A stretch of DNA of 34,155 nt from Oscillatoria salina IIICB1 (lineage in GTDB: Bacteria > Cyanobacteriota > Cyanobacteriia > Cyanobacteriales > SIO1D9). This document shows, piece after piece, positions 20,438-28,166 of this stretch. The stretch covers positions 1 through 34,155 of the forward strand of contig NZ_JAAHBQ010000064.1 in NCBI RefSeq assembly GCF_020144665.1, given 5' to 3'. The position numbers and the translations under genes are program-made. The notes below the pieces were generated by a model, which saw only the letters and a program-made list of their open reading frames with translations, had not been told where the DNA came from and ran no database searches. Position 1 is the first letter of the stretch; every line of letters starts with the position of its first letter.

Positions 20438-20539
20438 TTAACTTAGTTCAGCGACAATCTGATTATCTAGGAGAGTTTCATTGGTTAATAAATCCTCGAC
20501 ATTAATTCGCAAAGAACGTTGTTCGTCAACCCAAATTGA
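20438..20539 (-). pseudogene. Detached copy of the Hsp70-family gene 3' end
   Basis: This 102-bp stretch, read on the minus strand, encodes 33 residues and a stop nearly identical to the end of the Hsp70-family gene at 20585. The offset is 147 bp. I count eight base differences in 102; they change seven codons, of which five are silent and two are replacements (Asn/Asp and Phe/Ile). Homology ends where a heptamer repeat array begins at about 20539. It has no start and is not expected to be expressed alone. Confidence 0.85.
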
Positions 20540-20585
20540 TTGGGGACTGGGGATTGGTGATTGGGGACTGGGATTAGGGATTGGT
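20539..20585. repeat. Heptamer array between the two gene 3' ends
   Basis: ATTGGGG, ACTGGGG, ATTGGTG, ATTGGGG, ACTGGG, ATTAGGG and ATTGG follow in order, with one base missing from the fifth unit. The array joins the detached tail copy directly to the stop codon of the intact gene. Confidence 0.85.
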
Positions 20586-22174
20586 TAACTTAATTCAGCG
20601 ACAATTTGGTTGTTGAGGAGAGTTTCATTAGTTAATAAATCCTCGACATTAATTCGCAAAGAACGTTGTTCGTCAACCCAAAATGAAACCTTGACGCGAT
20701 CGCTGCCTGGGTGTCCTAATGGGGTAAGCTGGGCAATAGTTCTTGCACCGTTGCGATCGTTTAAAGCTTGTACTGTAGTTGAACCTGTATTTACTGTACG
20801 AGTAATTAAGCGAGATCCATCGAAATAAACTTCTGTGGCGGCGGTTTCTGCGCCTAATTCACCGATAATTAATTCAATACTGGGCTGATTTTCTACGGAT
20901 GCGCCTAATTTCAATTCTACGGGATTAAGCATCGGATAAGGTTGTCCGGCTTTGACAATCGGATGCCAACTGTGGCATTTTTGACGGTGATTCCAGTAGC
21001 GAATGCCGTAACTGTGGTAAAGAAAGTCTTTGAGTTGAAAGCCTTGGGCTAATTGTAATGCGCCGTGAGCGATCGCCTCGAAGGGTTTTTGACATTTCAC
21101 TCGCTTCATGTCATATTGCTCTACCCAATCTTGGACTGCGGGAATTTGGACAGTACCGCCTACTAATAATACTGCGTCAATATCAGCCGCTTCAATTCCT
21201 TGCCGCCTTCCTTGCTGCAAAACTGCTGTCATCAACCCGTCAAGTTGGTCAAAAAATTGTCTTTCTTGGAGAATCTGATTAAACTCATCTCGATTTAATT
21301 CTAACTCGTAGGTTTCTAATGTCTCATCATTAAAATAAATCTCACTCGCTTGTGGTTGCGAAGATAATTTTATTTTCAATCTTTCCGCTAAACGTAGGGT
21401 TAAAGGAGATTTGGCTAAACCTTGTTTCTCAGCAAAATAATCTACTAACCAATTATCTAAATCCGAACCGCCTAAATTGGCTCCGGCTTTGGCTAAAACA
21501 CGCGCTGTTTTCGGTCGTTGATTGGAATTTTCACCTAATAATTTTTCTCCCCATTTGAGGATAAAACCTGTTGGTTTCTGTTGATTTTTGGCACCTAAAT
21601 CCACGCGAACTAAGGATAAATCTAGGGTTCCGCCACCAAAATCTATTACTAACAAAACTTCGCCTTCCGCAGCATATCCTAAAGCGGCGGCGGTTGGTTC
21701 GTCGAGGATTCGTACTTGTTCTACTGGTAAAGATTGACAGACTTTTGTTAACCAGTGACGATAAGCTTCAAAACTGTCTATGGGAACTGTTAAAAACAGA
21801 GAATCTGAGGATTCTTGTGTTTGGAGTTTACTAATGATTTCTGCGAGAAACCATTCTCCTACTTGCTCAAATGTTACCGTTTTTTCGTCTAATTCTGGTA
21901 AAAAACCTTGAATTTCTGCACCGATACCTCGTTTAAAGCTGCGGAAAAAACGAGGATCGTTAGCTAAATCGAGTCCGCGATCGCGCACCGTTTGCCCAAT
22001 TATAACTTCACCTACCGAGGCATCCTCCACATAAGCCAAACTCGGAATTAACGGTGGATTCTTGGCTATCTGCTGAGATATTCCCGGTAAACTTAGGGTT
22101 TCCGGTTGTTGTGTCGCTGCATTCCAACGGGCGATTACTGTGTTGCTCGTACCAAAATCAATTGCAATTGTCAT
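20585..22174 (-). CDS. Hsp70 (DnaK-like) family protein
   Basis: 529 residues from ATG 22174. The nucleotide-binding domain is clear: MTIAIDFGTSNTVI (phosphate-1), EPTAAALGY at 159-167, LVIDFGGGTLDLS with DFGGGT at 178-183 (phosphate-2), and VLLVGGTVQIPAV (adenosine motif). The substrate-binding part is only about 150 residues, so the alpha-helical lid of true DnaK (about 638 residues) is shortened or absent. Proteins of this kind are common in cyanobacteria as extra Hsp70-like ATPases of unknown client. A GTG at 22228 would add 18 residues with no domain; the ATG matches the conserved family start and is preferred. A hairpin separates it from the small gene upstream. A partial copy of its 3' end lies just downstream. 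Confidence 0.87.
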   Translation of the reverse strand: MTIAIDFGTSNTVIARWNAATQQPETLSLPGISQQIAKNPPLIPSLAYVEDASVGEVIIGQTVRDRGLDLANDPRFFRSFKRGIGAEIQGFLPELDEKTVTFEQVGEWFLAEIISKLQTQESSDSLFLTVPIDSFEAYRHWLTKVCQSLPVEQVRILDEPTAAALGYAAEGEVLLVIDFGGGTLDLSLVRVDLGAKNQQKPTGFILKWGEKLLGENSNQRPKTARVLAKAGANLGGSDLDNWLVDYFAEKQGLAKSPLTLRLAERLKIKLSSQPQASEIYFNDETLETYELELNRDEFNQILQERQFFDQLDGLMTAVLQQGRRQGIEAADIDAVLLVGGTVQIPAVQDWVEQYDMKRVKCQKPFEAIAHGALQLAQGFQLKDFLYHSYGIRYWNHRQKCHSWHPIVKAGQPYPMLNPVELKLGASVENQPSIELIIGELGAETAATEVYFDGSRLITRTVNTGSTTVQALNDRNGARTIAQLTPLGHPGSDRVKVSFWVDEQRSLRINVEDLLTNETLLNNQIVAELS

Positions 22175-22247
22175 TAACCAGTTCTTGCTTATCGTCTGAG
22201 GTGTTTTTTCATTTTGCCTTATTTGCACGAGTTTTGAGCAAAATTTT

Positions 22248-22272
22248 CGGAGGTTATCAAAAATAACCTCCG
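22248..22272 (-). terminator. Perfect 10-bp hairpin between two minus-strand genes
   Basis: CGGAGGTTAT at 22248-22257 pairs perfectly with ATAACCTCCG at 22263-22272 around a 5-base loop. It lies 36 bp past the end of the small gene at 22309 and 73 bp before the Hsp70 ATG. On the minus strand it is followed by AAAATTTT, not a clean U-tract. It may terminate or attenuate transcription, or stabilise the upstream mRNA end. Confidence 0.55.
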
Positions 22273-22308
22273 ACGTTTGCTTGTTTTAATTTTCAGCCAG
22301 AATTTTTT

Positions 22309-22653
22309 TTAAGCTATCTGATATGAGAGCAATTTCTGTCTGGTTTTCGCAAAGAAGTTGTTTTTCTTCCTGCTAGAGGATTCTTCCTCCTTCGTTTCCT
22401 CGGCTTCGGCGGCTAATACGAGCATTTTATCGCTGCTGCGTACCACCATTTCGCCTCGGTTGACTGCTTCTCGCCATTGACGACCAATTTTCCAAGCGTG
22501 AAACTTCGCTGGATTCCAACGAGGGTTGACTGGATACCCAGCAAAACCAGCACGTAACGCTGCTTGGTTGGTACTAGGTATGGGGGTACGCACTAAGATT
22601 CCTTCTGCCAAGTCAACCACGTAGATATTTTGGTTGTTAATTGCCTTTGACAT
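22309..22653 (-). CDS. Small conserved cyanobacterial protein, function unknown
   Basis: 114 residues. The first about 75 look like a compact domain: NIYVVDLAEGILVRTPIP, then a basic/aromatic stretch with GYPVNPRWNPAKFHAWK and GRQWREAV. The last about 35 residues are highly charged (EAEETKEEESSSRKK) and probably disordered. There is no signal peptide or membrane segment. The start is ATG 22653: on the minus strand AGGGGG lies eight bases before it. The in-frame GTG at 22662 overlaps that ribosome binding site and is unlikely to be used. It is upstream of the Hsp70-family gene on the same strand and may share a transcript if the intervening hairpin is read through. I do not recognise the family. 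Confidence 0.75.
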   Translation of the reverse strand: MSKAINNQNIYVVDLAEGILVRTPIPSTNQAALRAGFAGYPVNPRWNPAKFHAWKIGRQWREAVNRGEMVVRSSDKMLVLAAEAEETKEEESSSRKKNNFFAKTRQKLLSYQIA

Positions 22654-22662
22654 GGATTTCAC

Positions 22663-22998
22663 CCCCTTTTTATTCAGTATTATTTAAATCATATTACAAT
22701 TTATTAAAATAGGAGATTATTTTTTGGTTTTTATTCTAGTTCCTTCATTCCCAAGTCTTTTTACCATATTTTTTAGTTCATGTCAAGCACTTAGGAAAGT
22801 CTCGCTACGGCTAAACCTTGAATTAAATTACCACAAGTTTAAAAGTTAATCCGGGCGATCGCGTCATTCGCGAAAATCTTCTTTTTCTTTATTGTATTAC
22901 AGCGTACTACAAATGACAAGTCACCAGAGTAAGTAAACAACGCTTAATATTTCGTAATTTTTTTTAAACTAAAAATAGCTAACCAAATTCAATTAACG
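22663..22998. other. Divergent promoter region, 336 bp
   Basis: The spacer lies between the small minus-strand gene and the plus-strand methyltransferase, so it should hold both promoters. It is AT-rich with a few HIP1-like bases at 22855-22863. TCTCGCTACGGCT near 22800 resembles half of the palindrome seen at 28416. No RNA gene or ORF is supported. Confidence 0.45.
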
Positions 22999-23658
22999 AT
23001 GATGCCGCGATTACGACCCGAACAGCGTACCAAACTCGACGATACTGAGGATACACTATTTTATTCTGTGCCTCGTTTAGTTACTCATGTAGATGACAAT
23101 TTTATCGACCAACTGACAAATCTTTATCGAGAGAGACTCAAACCGAAGACACGGATTTTCGATATGATGAGTAGTTGGGTATCTCATCTTCCTTCTGAGA
23201 TGGAATTCGCCCATGTGGAAGGACACGGAATGAACGAAGAAGAATTGGCGAAAAATCCGCGCCTCGACCATTATTTTATTCAAGATTTGAACCAAAATCC
23301 ACAATTACCCTTAGCCGATGCAGATTTTGATGCAGTTTTGAACTGCGTTTCAGTACAATATTTGCAATATCCAGATGCGATCTTTAGCGAAATTCAGCGC
23401 ATTCTCAAACCTGGAGGAATTGCGATTATCAGCTTTTCCAATCGAATGTTTTTCAATAAAGCGATCGCGGCTTGGCGAGAAAACACCGAAGCCGGTAGAG
23501 TAAAATTGGTAAAAAGCTATTTTCAGTCAGTTCCCGGATTTAGCGAACCAGAAATCATTGTGAATCAGTCGAGTATTCCGAGTTTCTTGCAAATGCTCGG
23601 TGTCGGTGGTACAGATCCATTTTACGCCGCGATCGCCCAGAAAGAAACTAACACTTAA
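22999..23658 (+). CDS. Class I SAM-dependent methyltransferase (Methyltransf_11-like)
   Basis: 219 residues. The second half has the typical order DADFDAVLNCVSVQYLQYP (motif II region), then IQRILKPGGIAIISF (motif III, with the LKPGG loop). The region expected to hold motif I, KTRIFDMMSSWVSHLP, lacks the usual glycines of the SAM loop. That variant is seen in a cyanobacterial/plant subgroup of unknown substrate as far as I recall. Two adjacent ATGs (22999 and 23002) are possible starts. The gene converges on the cysQ-like gene across a repeat-filled gap. The methyl acceptor cannot be inferred. Confidence 0.75.
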   Translation: MMPRLRPEQRTKLDDTEDTLFYSVPRLVTHVDDNFIDQLTNLYRERLKPKTRIFDMMSSWVSHLPSEMEFAHVEGHGMNEEELAKNPRLDHYFIQDLNQNPQLPLADADFDAVLNCVSVQYLQYPDAIFSEIQRILKPGGIAIISFSNRMFFNKAIAAWRENTEAGRVKLVKSYFQSVPGFSEPEIIVNQSSIPSFLQMLGVGGTDPFYAAIAQKETNT

Positions 23659-23673
23659 ACGGGCGATCGCTTG

Positions 23674-23967
23674 GGAAGATAATTTTCTAACCTAACCCCC
23701 CAACCCCCTTCCCTACAACCGAAGGGGGAGTAATTAATAACTGAATCATTATCAAAATTCTCCCCTCTCCTAGCAGGAAGATAATTTTCTAACCTAACCC
23801 CCCAACCCCCTTCCCTACAACCGAAGGGGGAGTAATTAATAACTGAATCATTATCAAAATTTTCCCCTCTCCTAGCAGGAAGATAATTTTCTAACCTAAC
23901 CCCCCAACCCCCTTCCCTACGAGGGTAGGGGGAGTAATTAATAACTGAATTATTCTCAAAATTCTCC
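23674..23967. repeat. 102-bp tandem repeat, nearly three copies
   Basis: Copies start at 23674, 23776 and 23878 with an exact 102-bp period. Each has a C-rich block (CCTAACCCCCCAACCCCC), AGTAATTAATAACTGAAT and a terminal TCCCCTCTCCT. The first two copies differ at about one position. The third diverges (GAGGGTAGGGGG in place of AACCGAAGGGGG) and runs into a second repeat type. The stretch fills the gap between two convergent genes. Confidence 0.9.
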
Positions 23968-24099
23968 CCTCTCCTCGCAGGAGAGGGGTTGGGGGAGAGG
24001 TTATCTAAAATCCAGTGCTACTCAGCATCAAAATTCTCCCCTCTCCTCGCAGGAGAGGGATTGGGGGAGAGGTTATCTAAAATCCAGTGCTACTCAGCA
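23956..24099. repeat. 72-bp tandem repeat overlapping the 3' end of the cysQ-like gene
   Basis: Two copies (23956-24027 and 24028-24099) each contain a strong hairpin. The first is CCCCTCTCCT, CGC, AGGAGAGGGG at 23966-23988; the second, at 24038-24060, has the outermost pair lost. The right-hand copy includes the stop codon and last codons of the gene at 24090, so the duplicated unit captured the gene's end. Confidence 0.9.
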
Positions 24100-24974
24100 T
24101 CAATTTCCGCTAAAATTGCCGTAGCCGAGGAATAAAGTTCTTGATGGCAATGACCATTACTAGCCATTAAACCACCCCACTGATTCACATCACCAGTATT
24201 GTAAACAATCGGCTCGCCCTCAAAATTAGTAAATTTTCCGCCAGCTTCAGTTAAAATCAACTCAGGCGCGGCAAAATCCCAATCTTTCGGCGCAGATTTG
24301 CCCGAAAGCGAGATATAAACATCACATCGCTGTTCCACAATCGTCGAGATTTTACAACCCACGCTACCAACATAATTACGTTCATTAAACGGTATACGTG
24401 CTAACATTTCATTCAAACGTTTGTCGCGGTGAGAACGACTAGCAACCAAATTCAAATCTTCAATGCGATCGCGATCGCTAACTCGCAACTGCTCAACTTT
24501 ACCATCCTTCGTTTCCACAAAACTACCGCCACCTCTCGTCGCAAAATAGACTTTTTCCAGTTCCGGGACGGCAACCACAGCCAAAACCGGGCGTTTCTGG
24601 TAAGTTAAAGCAATATGAACCGCATATTCGCCCGTTTTCTCGATAAAATCCCGCGTACCATCGAGAGGATCGACAATCCAAACCCAATCACCAGGAACAG
24701 GTTTTGAACCACCAGCTTTGTAAGTTTCCTCACTCAGATAGCCAAAATGTTCCTCACTAAAAGCAGCCTGTAAATGTTCGAGAATATAGTGATTAGCGGC
24801 GATATCAGCAGCCGTAACCGGACCATCCTTTTTTTCCTCAACCTCCAAATCGCCCTCATTCGCTTTACCGCGATAATACGATCGCAGAATTTCGCCCGCT
24901 TCCCAACCCACTTTACGCGCGATCGCCACCATTTCTTCTAACTGCTCAAAATAATTAATACCCAAAACCTTCAC
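24090..24974 (-). CDS. cysQ: 3'(2'),5'-bisphosphate nucleotidase / inositol monophosphatase family (CysQ-like)
   Basis: 294 residues. The metal-binding signatures of the Li+-sensitive phosphatase superfamily are present: SEE at 81-83, WIVDPLDGTRDF with D102 and D105, and KDWDFAAPELILTEAGG with D233. Length and the DPLDGTRDFI form fit CysQ-type enzymes that hydrolyse 3'-phosphoadenosine 5'-phosphate to AMP, recycling a by-product of sulfate assimilation. Inositol monophosphatase activity cannot be excluded. The start at 24974 is GTG with GAGG just upstream on the minus strand; ATG 24932 (MVAIARKVGW) is the alternative and would still keep the fold. It lies 49 bp behind the pfkB-family gene and is probably co-transcribed with it. 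Its last codons and stop lie inside a 72-bp repeat. Confidence 0.83.
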   Translation of the reverse strand: MKVLGINYFEQLEEMVAIARKVGWEAGEILRSYYRGKANEGDLEVEEKKDGPVTAADIAANHYILEHLQAAFSEEHFGYLSEETYKAGGSKPVPGDWVWIVDPLDGTRDFIEKTGEYAVHIALTYQKRPVLAVVAVPELEKVYFATRGGGSFVETKDGKVEQLRVSDRDRIEDLNLVASRSHRDKRLNEMLARIPFNERNYVGSVGCKISTIVEQRCDVYISLSGKSAPKDWDFAAPELILTEAGGKFTNFEGEPIVYNTGDVNQWGGLMASNGHCHQELYSSATAILAEIDAE

Positions 24975-25023
24975 CGCCTCTGTTAAGTTTCTTGTTCAAC
25001 AAAAATTGTAAACGATCGCTCAA

Positions 25024-25881
25024 TTATCGTTGCATCCACTGACGAGTTCCCCAAGATTGACAAGCAAAAGCGGCAATTTTCGCCGAATTTGACAGCGCCT
25101 CAATAAAATTTGTTTGGAGAATATAATGGCAAAAAGCACCGTGAAAAATATCCCCAGCGCCGAGAGTATCTACTGCGGTAATTTGCGGTACTGCCAATTC
25201 TCCCCTTTCACCTTCACTGAAATATTTAATCGGTTTTTCTCCATTTGTTAAAGCAATCTGAGTAATTTCACTACTATGAAGATAAGCAAAAACCTCAGCT
25301 TGCGATTCACAACCAGGAGGGAAAAAATTAGCCGAAACTATCGCATAATCAGCCCAACAGAGAACTTTTTCAAACCCCGGTTTCCAACTTCCACCATCCA
25401 CAACAACCGGAATCTTTTTTGCTTTCGCTTGTTTCGCCAAATATTCACTAACAATCATTTGATGTCCATCGATTAAAACCACATCCACATCATCTAAGAT
25501 ATCTGCGGGAATCGCGGAAACATCAGCTTGAGATTTAACCGCATTGACAGAAATCACAGCGCGATCGCCAGTAAATGCAGTACTAATAGTCGAAGACACA
25601 GGCGGAGAATCCACGCGATCTTTATCCAGATCGATCGCATTCACTTGACAAGCTTCTAAATCAGCTCGAATTAAATTACTAATCGGATGTTTACCAATCG
25701 CTCCCAAGATAGATGCTTGATTTTTAAAATAACTAAAAGTAACCGCCGCATTAGTAGCCGGACCTCCAGCCGCTATAGTGTCATTAGAAGCAACAACCTT
25801 TTGATTTCTTTCAGGAAATTCATCAGTTAGATACAGAATATCTAAAGTAACCAATCCGACAAACAAACCATTTTTCATCAT
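25024..25881 (-). CDS. PfkB-family sugar or nucleoside kinase
   Basis: 285 residues, typical ribokinase/PfkB length. The glycine signature AAGGPATNAAV lies near residue 37. The C-terminal signature DTLGAGDIFHGAF holds the catalytic-base aspartate (about D244) and the anion hole GAGD. GLVTLDILYL near the start is also typical. It phosphorylates a sugar or nucleoside hydroxyl using ATP; the substrate cannot be named. Two adjacent ATGs (25881 and 25878) are possible, preceded by AGAGGAG on the minus strand at a rather long spacing. It leads the cysQ-like gene and diverges from the ethylene-sensor gene at 25924 with only 42 bp between start codons. Confidence 0.87.
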   Translation of the reverse strand: MMKNGLFVGLVTLDILYLTDEFPERNQKVVASNDTIAAGGPATNAAVTFSYFKNQASILGAIGKHPISNLIRADLEACQVNAIDLDKDRVDSPPVSSTISTAFTGDRAVISVNAVKSQADVSAIPADILDDVDVVLIDGHQMIVSEYLAKQAKAKKIPVVVDGGSWKPGFEKVLCWADYAIVSANFFPPGCESQAEVFAYLHSSEITQIALTNGEKPIKYFSEGERGELAVPQITAVDTLGAGDIFHGAFCHYILQTNFIEALSNSAKIAAFACQSWGTRQWMQR

Positions 25882-25923
25882 TTTGAAACAAATTTCTCCT
25901 CTAACAGAAAATATAGGTTATAT

Positions 25924-28164
25924 ATGATAGAATTTTTCCCAAATCTAGCCCTTTGGTCAAAATTATTTCCCATAGGATTATCTCACCCATCGGGATTTAT
26001 GCCTCACGGAACTTGCTATCTTTGGAAACCAGAATTAGTAATTTTACATAGTGCTTCCGACTTACTCACTGGATTTGCTTACTATTCCATTCCAGCCATG
26101 CTCATTTACTTCGTTCGCAAGCGTGAAGATTTGCCTTTCCCGTGGATTTTTTGGATGTTTGGTGCTTTTATCATCTTTTGCGGTACAACTCACTTAGCAG
26201 AAGTTTGGACGCTATGGTATCCTAGCTACTGGCTATCTGGAGCCTTAAAATTAGCCACAGCAGGCATTTCACTCTATACTGCCATCGAACTCTTCCCCTT
26301 AATTCCTAAAGCCTTAGAATTACCTAGTCCCGCACAACTAGAAGCAACCAACCGCAAATTAGAGCAGGAAATCAGTGAAAGAAAACAAGCAGAAGCCGCA
26401 TTGCAAAACAGCGAAGCACGCTTACGCTCAATTTTTGAAGCCGCAGCGATCGGTATTACTGTAACTGACAATCAAGGAATTTTACTAACCGCAAATCCCG
26501 CTTTCAGAAAAATTTTAGGTTATAGTGAAAAACAATTAACTCAAATGCGTTTTAGCGATCTCACCCATCCAGAGGATAGAGAAGTCAATTGGGAACTTTT
26601 TCAAGAATTATTTACTGGCAAACGGGAATTATACCACATAGAAAAGCGTTTTCTTCGCAATACCCAAGAGATAGTTTGGGCTAATCTTACTGTTTCTCTA
26701 CTGCGAGATCCAGATAACCAGCCCCAATTCGCGATCGCCATGATTGAAGACATTACCGAACGCAAAAAAACGGAAAAAGCACTACTTCAATATCACCAAC
26801 ATCTCGAAGAATTAGTAGGAGCGCGTACTACTGAACTTACCTTAGCTAACGAACAACTTTCTTGGCAAGCTAGCCACGATTCGCTTACTGGATTAGTCAA
26901 TCGGAACGAGTTTGAAAAACAGTTACAAGATGCTATTTTGAGTTGCAAATCCCTCCAACAATCTCACAGTCTTCTCTATCTAGATTTAGACAGATTTAAA
27001 ATTGTCAACGATACCTGCGGTCATATTGCTGGCGATGAATTATTACGTCAAGTTAGTAATATTTTAGCAAATAACTGCCGCAAATCCGATCTGCTCGCTC
27101 GCTTAGGAGGCGATGAATTTGCTTTGTTACTTTACAATTCTACTTTAGAAGGAGGAGAGTCGATCGCGCAAAATATTCTCGAAAAAATTCAAGAGTTTCG
27201 CTTTGTTTGGCAAAATCAATCTTTCACTATTGGTGTTAGCATCGGCTTGGTTCTGATTGACTGTATTAGCTTTAATGTTGAAGAAGTTATTAATGCTGCT
27301 GATGCTGCTTGTTATGCTGCTAAAAGTTACGGACGGAATCGAATTTACATTTATCAAAAAAATGATAAAGACTTGTCACAAGCTAAAGCAGATATACGAT
27401 GGGTAAAGCAAATCGAACGGGCAATCATTGAAAATAAATTCCAACTTTATATCCAACAAATTGCTTGTTTGCAAAAATCTTCTTTAGCAAATGAAGACCA
27501 TTACGAGGTGTTGTTACGATTGTCAGATGAAACAGGTAAGATTGTTTCTCCAATGGCGTTTATCCCCGCCGCCGAACGCTATAATTTAATGGGATTAATC
27601 GATCGTTGGGTGATTGGTAACTTTTTTGCTTATTTAGCTCAATATTCGGCTAAATTGCTTTCTCAAGAAAAGAAGTTGGCAAGTATCTATACAATTAATT
27701 TATCTGGAGAAAGTATTAATGACGATCGCTTGGTAGAATTTCTCAAACAACAGTTCCAAATTTATCAAATACCACCGCAGCTAATTTGCTTTGAAATTAC
27801 TGAAACTGTAGCCGTATCTAATCTCACTAAAGCTAGACAAATGATTCAGGAAATTAGTAAACTTGGTTGTTGCTTTGCTTTAGATGATTTTGGTAGTGGT
27901 ATGTCTTCTTTTGGTTATCTTAAATATTTGCCTGTAAAATATTTAAAAATTGACGGACAGTTTATTAAAGATATAGTAAACGATCCTCTCGATCGCGCGA
28001 TCGTCGAAGCAATTAATAATATTGGTCATGTGGTGGGAATGAAAACTATTGGTGAGTTTGTTAGTGATGAAAATATTTTGCAAATTATTGGAGAATTGGG
28101 TGTAGATTATGCTCAAGGTTATGCAGTTAGTAAACCTCATCCTTTATGGGAAATTGAGGATTAG
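25924..28164 (+). CDS. Ethylene-receptor-like diguanylate cyclase/phosphodiesterase (PAS-GGDEF-EAL)
   Basis: 746 residues. Residues about 26-140 are an ETR1-type membrane domain with D46, Y53, C86 and H90 (FCGTTH). These have the same spacing as the kinase at 4300 and as ETR1, and [15 protein letters not shown] is shared almost exactly with that kinase. Then come a short coiled coil, PAS (165-285), GGDEF with the active motif at 395-399 and an I-site RKSD at 386-389, and an EAL-type domain whose motif reads EVL (E528). The phosphodiesterase residues are kept: the Q of YIQQI, the N of INLSG, EITET, DDFGSG, the K of LKIDG, the E of IGEFV and AQGY. Both activities are therefore plausible. Inferred role: coupling ethylene (or another copper-site ligand) to cyclic-di-GMP level. 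Confidence 0.9.
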   Translation: MIEFFPNLALWSKLFPIGLSHPSGFMPHGTCYLWKPELVILHSASDLLTGFAYYSIPAMLIYFVRKREDLPFPWIFWMFGAFIIFCGTTHLAEVWTLWYPSYWLSGALKLATAGISLYTAIELFPLIPKALELPSPAQLEATNRKLEQEISERKQAEAALQNSEARLRSIFEAAAIGITVTDNQGILLTANPAFRKILGYSEKQLTQMRFSDLTHPEDREVNWELFQELFTGKRELYHIEKRFLRNTQEIVWANLTVSLLRDPDNQPQFAIAMIEDITERKKTEKALLQYHQHLEELVGARTTELTLANEQLSWQASHDSLTGLVNRNEFEKQLQDAILSCKSLQQSHSLLYLDLDRFKIVNDTCGHIAGDELLRQVSNILANNCRKSDLLARLGGDEFALLLYNSTLEGGESIAQNILEKIQEFRFVWQNQSFTIGVSIGLVLIDCISFNVEEVINAADAACYAAKSYGRNRIYIYQKNDKDLSQAKADIRWVKQIERAIIENKFQLYIQQIACLQKSSLANEDHYEVLLRLSDETGKIVSPMAFIPAAERYNLMGLIDRWVIGNFFAYLAQYSAKLLSQEKKLASIYTINLSGESINDDRLVEFLKQQFQIYQIPPQLICFEITETVAVSNLTKARQMIQEISKLGCCFALDDFGSGMSSFGYLKYLPVKYLKIDGQFIKDIVNDPLDRAIVEAINNIGHVVGMKTIGEFVSDENILQIIGELGVDYAQGYAVSKPHPLWEIED

Positions 28165-28166
28165 AG

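Noticed and set aside
21571-21834. Open frames opposite the Hsp70-family gene
   Set aside because: They lie antisense to a clear coding region and show no domain; they are shadows of its codon pattern.
22175-22228. GTG start for the Hsp70-family protein 18 codons upstream
   Set aside because: The extra residues are not part of the domain, and the ATG at 22174 gives the conserved MTIAIDFGTSNT start.
23674-24099. Insertion-sequence remnant or MITE
   Set aside because: There is no transposase fragment, no terminal inverted repeats around the block and no target duplication; it is explained by tandem and dispersed repeats.
27481-28140. EAL domain of the ethylene-cyclase protein as catalytically dead because the motif reads EVL
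   Set aside because: The metal-binding glutamate and the other catalytic positions (Q, N, E, DD, K, E, Q) are all present, so activity is still likely.
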